A DNA stretch of 64,000 bases from assembly GCF_003013715.1 (NCBI RefSeq), contig NC_072812.1, positions 2,728,001-2,792,000 on the forward strand. The letters are read 5' to 3'. Below are positions 57,251-64,000 of this stretch, in pieces. Source of the stretch: Candidozyma auris. Taxonomy: Eukaryota > Ascomycota > Pichiomycetes > Serinales > Metschnikowiaceae. Under the pieces are notes generated by a model, which had not been told where the DNA came from, did not search any database, and was given only the letters and a program-made list of their open reading frames with translations. The number at the start of each line of letters is the position of its first letter. Within the stretch, counting starts at the first letter, position 1. The position numbers and the translations under genes are program-made.

Positions 57251-58789
57251 AGTGTTTACTTTGGTAGTAGTAGTGACTAGCGAGGGAAGAAGGCTGAGCA
57301 ATTGAAGTTTTGAAATGGGAACTAGAGGCGTTCGAAGGAGAACGGGATAAATTCAAAGCGAATGTGGTGAAAAAACAACAATTAAATGTACGAGGGTAAA
57401 GTTCAAGCACAAAAACGAGATTGAGTTGGAGAACTAAGAATAAGCACCAGTGTTGCAGAGAACATATGGGATTCGACGCGTCGCCCAGCGCGGCGCGAAT
57501 ATGTCGATCTAGAATTGGTATTGTGCGAAAGAGAGAACAAGAGAGGGTCCAGAGATACAAACAATGGGAGGAATGAGCCGAGTTTTGGAAGGCTTTGTGC
57601 TCAAAGAATTGAAGTGGTATTGATGGCTGAAAATGGTCGTGTGGAGGTGAAAAGGGGTAGGTTTCCAAGTGTTCCAGACGTTGTGGTGGCAGTAGTTTGC
57701 AGCCATTTAACACGGAAACGGAAAGGAAGGGCAAGGCTTGGAGCAGAACTTCATTTGGGTCAGTGGAGGCTTTGAACAAGAACGAAGATTTCGGTGCAAT
57801 TTGAGGTTTTTGAACTCTCTGATTGGTTGACACAATTATTAGTGGATAGCTGAATTTTGTAGCTTTTGTCATCTGCATGAGGAGAAACCTCATCATTTGC
57901 AGCCATTTCATGGAGCAGGGGTATTTACCGAAGGTAACGAAATCCATTGTTATGAGACAAGTTTTCTCTTTTTGGGGTGCATGAAGAAAGAGAATTGAAT
58001 ATTAACTTTTATAATCCTGGGCAAGCAAGAAGGCTATTTTTGAGTTTTCTCAAGTCACTTGTCTGAGAGTATCAGGCAAGGCAATTACCCTTTTTTATTT
58101 TTCCTTGGAAGGCTCAACTATTTCAAATTGTTGTGACAGCGCATCTGAAACATCAGTTTACGCCAATAACGTGAGATTGATACAAAGCTCAGGCGAGGAG
58201 AGCATTCAAATAAGCTTCAACAAGCGTCCCGTGTGGTCTAACTATACGTGAGCAATTTCTGAACAACTTCTGACCAAACGCGTTGGTAGAAATGAAATCA
58301 CCTTTTTGGGAAGCAGAATTGGCTTGTTTCGCTTCTTGGGATTGTGAAATTGGTCTGCTTTCCTCTCGCCTGGAGGTTTTCAATAATCTCACCATCAGAA
58401 ACGAATCTCGACTTGTTTTCGAATGAACAAATTGGGTGAACATATTTGGAAGAGACAGAATATTCAAATCACATTGCAGAAGTGATTCCTCTTCACTTTC
58501 TATACTAGCTTATTCACTGTGTGGTCGGTAATGTACTACAGTGATACTCAGTGTATACGCATGATGACCAGTTTTCCTGATAAGATAAAAAAAATAATGC
58601 AGCTTATTTCAATTTTTCATCACAAGTCCTCAAAACCTTCTGTATTCAAATATTTATAAAATCATCCTTTTTTTTTTCCTCTTCTTCTTCATTTTGTCAG
58701 CAACCTTGCATCTCCACCACCTCTCTCTACACCATTCGCACTTTTGCAACCAAGCACTCACATACTACGAGAATCTCCGCTTCTTCCAT
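57251..58789. other. 1.5 kb divergent intergenic region, PEA2-like / APN2
   Basis: No supported gene. A minus-strand frame of up to 84 codons (58189-58443) has one ATG but no family match and no TATA. Two perfect TTTGCAGCCATTT words lie at 57696-57708 and 57896-57908. A CT-rich leader precedes APN2. Confidence 0.6.
57696..57908. promoter_or_regulatory. Pair of perfect TTTGCAGCCATTT words, 200 bases apart
   Basis: Exact 13-base copies at 57696-57708 and 57896-57908, same orientation, in the divergent promoter of the PEA2-like gene and APN2. They are the best pair of the dispersed word. Confidence 0.5.
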
Positions 58790-60454
58790 ATGGTGCTACC
58801 GAGGGAGCTTCTCGAGAAGCCCCCGCTTAACCGGATCCCTGATTTGCTGCCCAGCAACATTCGCTACTTGACATTCAACGTCAACGGAATCAAGACGCTA
58901 TTTAACTACCATCCTTGGAATCTCCTTCAGAACGACCATGACGCCTTGTTCAGGGCTCTCAAGGCAGATATCATCCTGCTTCAGGAACTCAAAATTAACG
59001 GCGATGGGCTTGCAAGTACAGGACTCCTCAAGGATTACAGGTCGTTTGTTTCCATCCCAAAATCAAGAAAAGGCTATTCTGGCGTGGGTCTTTTCGTGAG
59101 AGTACCTTTGAACTCTGATCCACCACACGTAAAAGCGTGTCTTTCTGTGGTAAAAGCTGAGGAAGGGATTACAGGAACGTTACCTAGTGCTGAGGATAAG
59201 GCTCAGACGTACGATGTGACACCTGACAACATTGGAGGGTACATGGACAGTGAGGACATGGAGGAAATGAACATGACGTTTGAGGAGTTGAAAGCGTTGG
59301 ACAGCGAAGGGCGTGCTGCTGTGGTTGAGTTGGCTTCTGGCACAGTGGTTTTCTCCCTCTATTGTCCTGCAAACTCAATGGGTACCGAAGAGGGAGAACT
59401 CTTTCGTCTCCGCTTTCTCGAAGTGCTTCTCCGAAGATGCCGCAAGCTAAAAGCATTGGGAAAAGAGGTGGTGGTTATGGGTGACATAAATGTATCTCTA
59501 GACTTGATCGACCATGCCGAAGCGATCAACGAGGGCATCAAGGTTAACCTTGTGAAGAACAACTTGAAAGATGGCGGTGTGGCGTTCGAGAAAGTCAACA
59601 AGGATCAGTGCTTGGCCTTCAAGAACAGACCCGTGAGAGCTCTACTACAAAAATACGTACACCCCACAAACCCTTATGCAAAGGCTCTGGATGTCAGCTT
59701 CTTGTACGATACTACAAGAATCATCCAGGGCAGACGTTTGGCAATGTATACTGTTTGGAATACCATGACAAGCGCCAGACAGTCCAATTACGGCTCCAGA
59801 ATTGATCTTATATTATTCAGCAGCTCCTCAGACGTCGATCACATTTCCAAAGCAGATATCCTACCCTACATCAATGGATCCGATCATTGCCCTGTATTCA
59901 CTGACGTCAATGTTTCGTTCGTAGACAAATTGCCTCCTTCAGAGCAGAAAAAAATCAGCTTTGAGGCAAAGTCTTTCTACAAGCTAGTGAAACATAGGGA
60001 TATCTCATCCATGTTCGGCAATGTAGCAAAGCGATCAGTCACGCCAGATTCCGATACAGGTAACTCCAGTGGAAGAGACACCAAAAGGCCAAAACTACAG
60101 TATGTTAGCCGCAAGAAGCTGACCACAGCATCCGCACAACTGAAAATTGGAGCTTTTTTCACCCAAGAACAACTTAAAGAAAACAAAGATGTTTCTTCAG
60201 GACCACCTCAAGAGATCAAAGCAGCCGGTCCTTCTGTCAAATTGGACTCGATTTCAAAGTTGACTTCACTTATTTATTCAGATCCACCTAAATGCCGCCA
60301 TGGTGAAGATTGTGTGCTAAAGACTAGTCTCAAAACTACTTCAAAAGGTAGGAAATTCTGGTGCTGTCCTCGTTCGGCGAAAGGCAGTTCAACAGAATTG
60401 GGAGAGCACCGTTGTGAATTTTTTGAGTGGGCAAAACCCAAAGGTAGAAGCTAG
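58790..60454 (+). CDS. APN2: AP endonuclease Apn2 (class II, ExoIII family)
   Basis: A base-excision-repair nuclease of 554 residues from ATG 58790 (a TTG lies upstream in frame). The ExoIII-type core shows TFNVNGIK (metal/DNA site, about 28-35), LLQELKI with the metal-binding Glu, GDINVSLDLIDH with the catalytic Asp/Asn, and the C-terminal NGSDHCPVF with Asp-His. Two later features define Apn2: a PCNA-interaction box QLKIGAFF (about 449-456) and a GRF zinc finger at about 505-550 (CRHGEDC, WCCP, HRCEFFEW). Apn2 is known to have AP endonuclease and 3'-phosphodiesterase activity, stimulated by PCNA. It converges on SPT15, with about 260 bases between the ends. Confidence 0.93.
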   Translation: MVLPRELLEKPPLNRIPDLLPSNIRYLTFNVNGIKTLFNYHPWNLLQNDHDALFRALKADIILLQELKINGDGLASTGLLKDYRSFVSIPKSRKGYSGVGLFVRVPLNSDPPHVKACLSVVKAEEGITGTLPSAEDKAQTYDVTPDNIGGYMDSEDMEEMNMTFEELKALDSEGRAAVVELASGTVVFSLYCPANSMGTEEGELFRLRFLEVLLRRCRKLKALGKEVVVMGDINVSLDLIDHAEAINEGIKVNLVKNNLKDGGVAFEKVNKDQCLAFKNRPVRALLQKYVHPTNPYAKALDVSFLYDTTRIIQGRRLAMYTVWNTMTSARQSNYGSRIDLILFSSSSDVDHISKADILPYINGSDHCPVFTDVNVSFVDKLPPSEQKKISFEAKSFYKLVKHRDISSMFGNVAKRSVTPDSDTGNSSGRDTKRPKLQYVSRKKLTTASAQLKIGAFFTQEQLKENKDVSSGPPQEIKAAGPSVKLDSISKLTSLIYSDPPKCRHGEDCVLKTSLKTTSKGRKFWCCPRSAKGSSTELGEHRCEFFEWAKPKGRS

Positions 60455-60712
60455 AGCCTACAATTATTGCTTTTCATGATGTCGTTAATCATTTAAAAAG
60501 GGAAAAGAACGGGGCAAAGAACTAAATATGAAAATGGAAAAAGCAATCAACACGCAAAATCAACCACCAAACTGACCCATACTTTACAATACAATAAGGT
60601 CCCTCGCGAACGTGGATCTCCCTCTTTTGGATGAAAAAACGACATAGTTGGTGATAATCACATCACGCAACTCTCATGGTGGCTAGTATACAAGGGGAGG
60701 GTGGTGGAGTGA

Positions 60713-61429
60713 TCACTGTTTACGGAACTCACTCAACACCGGGTATATGGCTTCAAATGCGGCATAGATCTCTTCTCTTTGCTTTGCACCTGTCAAGACG
60801 ATTTTGCCAGAAACAAATATCAAAAGAACAATCTTTGGTTTCACCATTCTATAAATCAAACCAGGGAATAATTCCGGCTCGTACGACGAGAAAGTACCGT
60901 GCGAGAAGGCAAGACCTTCAAGTCTAATTGGGAATTTCACATCGCACGAACCAACGATATTTTGGATTTTGAAGTCAGTAAACTTGGCATTGAAGCCCAA
61001 CTTTTGGATAATACGGGCATACTTTCTAGATGCCAATTTGGAATCATCTTCAGACTTTGCACCTGTAACGACCATCTTACCAGAGGCGAAAATAAGCGCG
61101 GTTGTTTTCGGCTCTCTGATTCTCATGATGACGGCAGCAAAACGCTTTGGGTTGTACTCAGCGTTACGTGCATGCAAGGCAATGGTCTTCAAGTCCAAAC
61201 GACAGTCCAAATTCACCGTTGCAACGATGTTTTGAAGTGTGGGCACGATACCCGACATAGCTCCATCCGCATCATCAGCGTTGGGTTCCTTGATGCCAAG
61301 CTCGGAATTTTCATCCTTCTTAATCATGCCATTGTTAGGGTCATGTATGCCTTGTGGCATAGATAAGGAGCCTGGAGCTGTGAACGCCTGGGCGTTAGCG
61401 GCGGTTGTTGGAAGTTTCAATGAATCCAT
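60713..61429 (-). CDS. SPT15: TATA-binding protein
   Basis: A general transcription factor for RNA polymerases I, II and III. The 238-residue protein has a variable N-terminal tail of about 60 residues and the saddle core with two imperfect repeats. The first contains [21 protein letters not shown] and [20 protein letters not shown]. The second contains [22 protein letters not shown] and [19 protein letters not shown]. These are essentially invariant in fungi. Start ATG 61429. It is followed on the same strand, 590 bases upstream, by CGR1. A CACGTG lies near 61972 in its promoter. Confidence 0.98.
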   Translation of the reverse strand: MDSLKLPTTAANAQAFTAPGSLSMPQGIHDPNNGMIKKDENSELGIKEPNADDADGAMSGIVPTLQNIVATVNLDCRLDLKTIALHARNAEYNPKRFAAVIMRIREPKTTALIFASGKMVVTGAKSEDDSKLASRKYARIIQKLGFNAKFTDFKIQNIVGSCDVKFPIRLEGLAFSHGTFSSYEPELFPGLIYRMVKPKIVLLIFVSGKIVLTGAKQREEIYAAFEAIYPVLSEFRKQ

Positions 61430-62020
61430 GATGATCTATAAACGGAGAAAAAGGTAGTACTGGGACAGCAATGTATTAAAAATAATAGTTTGGCGACAAA
61501 GATAAACAACTAAATGTCTCCCTGTCAGAAACCAAACAGAAGTTTATTCTCTTGAAAAAAGGGTTGATACAAGGGCTATATGCGACAAGACAACTCTTCG
61601 GAATAAATGACTGTTCAGTTGGTATGCAAGGTTTGATGGGTGTGAGTCTGCAGTACCTGAGGTAACCAAATGAACGATGAACTGTATATAGACCCAGGTA
61701 ACACAAAGGCAAATTCTGCGGGACAGACGGGTGAAAAAAGTGGGACCTCGCGCAGTATTTATAGTCGTGGCCCAAAATCCGGGTAACCGCCATCGCGATG
61801 GTTTTACGTACTGCAGGTAGTATTTCATTTGCCAGCCAGGTTCATACGATGATCAGAAGAAGGGCGAGTGAAGTGATGAAAAAATCGCTTTCATTGCCTC
61901 CAGAGAACAGGGAACTTGTATGCATAGATGAAAATGATGCTCGAACGTAAGCTTTAGTATGATGTTGAGCAATGCACGTGAAGTTGGCCAACAATAAAAG
62001 TCTTCCTACTAAGTGGGTCA

Positions 62021-62419
62021 TCAACGCTCTCTTAAGGCCTTGTTTCTCTTTTCCTTCTTTCTCATCCTCTCCACCTTCTTCCTATGCATCTTCTCTGCCA
62101 TTTTTTCGTATCTCTCCTTCTCTTCCTTGAGCTCACGTCTTCTCTTAATCTCAGCAATCTTCAGGTTCTTCTCATCCTCCTTCTCCTGCTTGAGCTCTCT
62201 CAATCTTGCCTTATACTGTTCCTCTTCAAGTTTTTTCTTTTCACGAAGCTCCCATGTGTTGAGTTTTCTCACTCCAAGGGAGCGCACTCTAAAAGCATCT
62301 TTTTTGATCTTGAAATTCTTGCCATTCACACGAGGACCCTCTGTAGGGGCCTTCTCAGCAAGAGGATTTATATATTGCTTTGGAATCTCTTTTAAAGGCT
62401 TGTCTGCTGTAGCACTCAT
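62021..62419 (-). CDS. CGR1: Nucleolar rRNA-processing protein Cgr1
   Basis: A small basic nucleolar protein for 60S ribosome biogenesis. The 132 residues from ATG 62419 include NGKNFKIKKDAFRVRSLGVRKLNTWELR, diagnostic of the family, followed by a Lys/Glu/Arg-rich helix (KKKLEEEQYKARLRELKQEKEDEKNLKIAEIKRRRELKEEKERYEKM) and a basic tail. Length matches the 120-residue yeast protein. PEX30-family and CGR1 are head-to-tail on the minus strand, with about 100 bases between. Confidence 0.95.
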   Translation of the reverse strand: MSATADKPLKEIPKQYINPLAEKAPTEGPRVNGKNFKIKKDAFRVRSLGVRKLNTWELREKKKLEEEQYKARLRELKQEKEDEKNLKIAEIKRRRELKEEKERYEKMAEKMHRKKVERMRKKEKRNKALRER

Positions 62420-62519
62420 GGGGAAGAATGAAGGTGAAGAGATGAGATAGGGGAGACTTTAGATTATAGGTGCGAACGTGCGAGGCTCATAAATATACAG
62501 TATTTGCTGGTACCGCCAA

Positions 62520-63728
62520 CTAGTAGTCGTTGACAGTGTCTCGCTTGTCTATCAACAAGGTGGCTCTTCTTGTCCATTTTCTCGTACGTGTGTACTTGTT
62601 AGACTGGTCTCTGTACACTGGATTGGCCCAGTTGGAGTCGTAGTACACCCACCCGGTCTTGTAGCGGGACTTATTGAACTCCAAGTCCAACTCCCAGCGG
62701 TCGTCCATCCATTGCCATTGATATTTGTACAAGTCATGCTCAAATACAGGGAATTCGAAGTCGTCGTCCTGTGGGTCTGGCAGCGGTCTCATCAGGGGCT
62801 CGTAGCAGTAGCTGGCTCTTTCGTTGGGCAAGAGAAGTTTGGACCAGCCAAAGCCGAACCAGCGGCGCTCGTTCTCCAAAATGTCAAAGCGGACAGTTTG
62901 TCGAAGCTGTGTGGGTGACGCTATCACTTTTTTCAAGATGGTGAAGTCGTTGTTCAGGCTAACCTTGGCTGCATCCGGCACAAGGTCCCCCGTCTGCTCT
63001 TCTTCGACGTCGGTGCCATTCGGGGAATGGACTCTTGATATCGTGCTGTGGCTCTTTTCCTTACCCGCATCTCTTGAAAGGCGAATGTCCAAGCCAGTCA
63101 TGTAGTATGCGATCAAGCGGATGTAGAGGGACCGCCAGAGAAGGTGTCTGATGGCATACGCCCAGGGTGAATGGTACAGAAGGAAAAACAAGCCAAGAAG
63201 CCATGTAAGCAGCACAGGCAGCAAAAACGTGCTCACCACGGTGGCATGGAGCGGTGTGAGTAGGATGGCCAGAAATACGAATTTCACGTAATTCTTCCTA
63301 GTGAAGCGAACGTGGCGTGCCGGGCGGAAAAACACCTCTAGCCTCACGGTGATGTTGTGCAATGTCTGCAAGACCTCGTCGATGGTTGGTTTTTCGCCGT
63401 ACTTGGAGTCGTTGATGATGGTGCTTGTTCTCCACACGACACTCAGAAACAGCACTGCCATCAACAACGGAAGTATCAAGAGCTTCAACGTGTCCCAGTA
63501 GAGTACTAGCACGGAGTAGCCCACAAGAAGCAAAAAGTTCTGGTACGGGTCAGTGTTGGTCCATGTGAGGATCTCCAACAAGTTGTCCATGAGAAGCAAG
63601 TAAGGGAAGATATTCAGTAGCGCCAGAGCCAAGATGGGGTTTTCCACGAGCAAATTTGTCTGGGACGTTGTCTGGAGAAGTTTAGCCTCCAGCGGCTCGA
63701 ACACAGCGTACACCACCTCGTCAGACAT
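62520..63728 (-). CDS. Pex30-family peroxin with dysferlin domain (Pex30/Pex31/Pex32 type)
   Basis: An integral membrane protein of the ER that shapes peroxisome number and size. The 402-residue protein from ATG 63728 has several hydrophobic segments in its N-terminal half (LLLMDNLLEILTW, FLLLVGYSVLVLYW, LLILPLLMAVLFLSVVW, FVFLAILLTPLHATVVSTFLLPVLLTWLLG), a charged linker, then a C-terminal dysferlin domain with its tell-tale tryptophans: RRWFGFGWSKLL, YQWQWMDDRWELD, TGWVYYDSNWANP. The members Pex30, Pex31 and Pex32 differ mainly in length. At 402 residues it is closest to Pex32/Pex31, but I leave the symbol open. Confidence 0.85.
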   Translation of the reverse strand: MSDEVVYAVFEPLEAKLLQTTSQTNLLVENPILALALLNIFPYLLLMDNLLEILTWTNTDPYQNFLLLVGYSVLVLYWDTLKLLILPLLMAVLFLSVVWRTSTIINDSKYGEKPTIDEVLQTLHNITVRLEVFFRPARHVRFTRKNYVKFVFLAILLTPLHATVVSTFLLPVLLTWLLGLFFLLYHSPWAYAIRHLLWRSLYIRLIAYYMTGLDIRLSRDAGKEKSHSTISRVHSPNGTDVEEEQTGDLVPDAAKVSLNNDFTILKKVIASPTQLRQTVRFDILENERRWFGFGWSKLLLPNERASYCYEPLMRPLPDPQDDDFEFPVFEHDLYKYQWQWMDDRWELDLEFNKSRYKTGWVYYDSNWANPVYRDQSNKYTRTRKWTRRATLLIDKRDTVNDY

Positions 63729-64000
63729 TGTGTTGGAGAAGAAGGTGTAGGTGAATAAGTCGCTTGTGGGATTTGCAGTGTGCTACTAGGCACATGAAAA
63801 TGACCGCGGGTGGGGAACAATAGAGAGCGAGAGGATATGAAGGTGATAATCTGAGGAAAATGGAAGATGTGGAGGATTTTTTTTTTTTCAGGATAACGTT
63901 GGAATTGGCGAATTGAAGTTCAAAAATGTTTGTTTTGGCTTTTTGGTGGGTGCAATTTGGTTGGTTTCTTATGGGACTTCAAGTTCAAGAAATTTCTGTC
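63729..64000. other. Right edge, promoter side of the PEX30-family gene
   Basis: 270 bases with a T-run at about 63879-63889. No coding sequence is seen before the window ends. Confidence 0.5.

Noticed and set aside
58189..58443. Minus-strand frame of up to 84 codons before APN2
   Set aside because: It has one ATG but no family match, no clear promoter and no splice signals; kept only as a possibility in the intergenic entry.
1..64000. Integrated mobile elements or a secondary-metabolite cluster
   Set aside because: No integrase, reverse transcriptase, transposase, LTR pair or backbone synthase was seen; the two P450s are 26 kb apart and flanked by housekeeping genes.

Overview
The window is yeast nuclear DNA. 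Most genes are single-exon and clearly fungal: the TATA-binding protein SPT15, CBF5, ERO1, VAC7, STP22/VPS23, APN2, CGR1, VMA9, two Zn2Cys6 regulators and a GPI wall protein. Leucine CTG codons are rare. One CTG lies at CBF5 residue 35, where I recall the S. cerevisiae protein having Ser, which points to the CUG-Ser clade, so CTG should be read as Ser throughout. Mid-range GC and very sparse introns would fit Metschnikowiaceae (Clavispora / Candida auris-haemulonii relatives), but species is not provable from this window. No rRNA, tRNA, transposon, LTR or CRISPR was recognised.

Layout. 1-8 kb: HPM1 (cut by the left edge), a divergent arrestin/Bul1-like gene without an obvious first ATG, and PFK26. 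8-19.8 kb: VAC7, a cytochrome P450 broken by two frame changes, a 4.6 kb gene-free GC-rich divergent region with clustered E-boxes and CCGGGGGT boxes, then a LYS14-like regulator whose conserved C-terminal part lies behind one in-frame TAG. 21-28 kb: an unrecognised acidic protein with three copies of an FFY...PGxAVR...GWSD repeat, a FAD oxidoreductase with a roughly 285-residue insert, and dihydroxyacetone kinase. 29-36 kb: ARG81, a Pro/Ala-rich GPI protein, and ERO1. 38-44 kb: an intact P450, DBP3 (N-terminal Lys tail and helicase core in different frames), and an amino-acid permease. 44-49 kb: AT-richer DNA with one orphan gene, then intron-containing VMA9. 49-64 kb: a dense housekeeping block of STP22, CBF5, an SCC4-like gene, a PEA2-like gene, APN2, SPT15, CGR1 and a PEX30-family gene.

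Themes. Nitrogen metabolism is represented by two lysine/arginine pathway regulators (LYS14-like, ARG81) and a permease, which are not adjacent. Nucleolar ribosome biogenesis is represented by DBP3, CBF5 and CGR1, all Lys-rich. These look like ordinary dispersed eukaryotic genes rather than a cluster. Three otherwise conserved genes carry a frame change or stop, so either the assembly has residual indels here or some of these are real recoding or decay events.

The most striking unexplained signal is a 13-base word, AAATGGCTGCAAA (reverse complement TTTGCAGCCATTT). It occurs exactly eight times, six of them between genes, with about eight further near-matches, often in pairs or triplets 100-300 bases apart. 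I know of no assigned factor for it.
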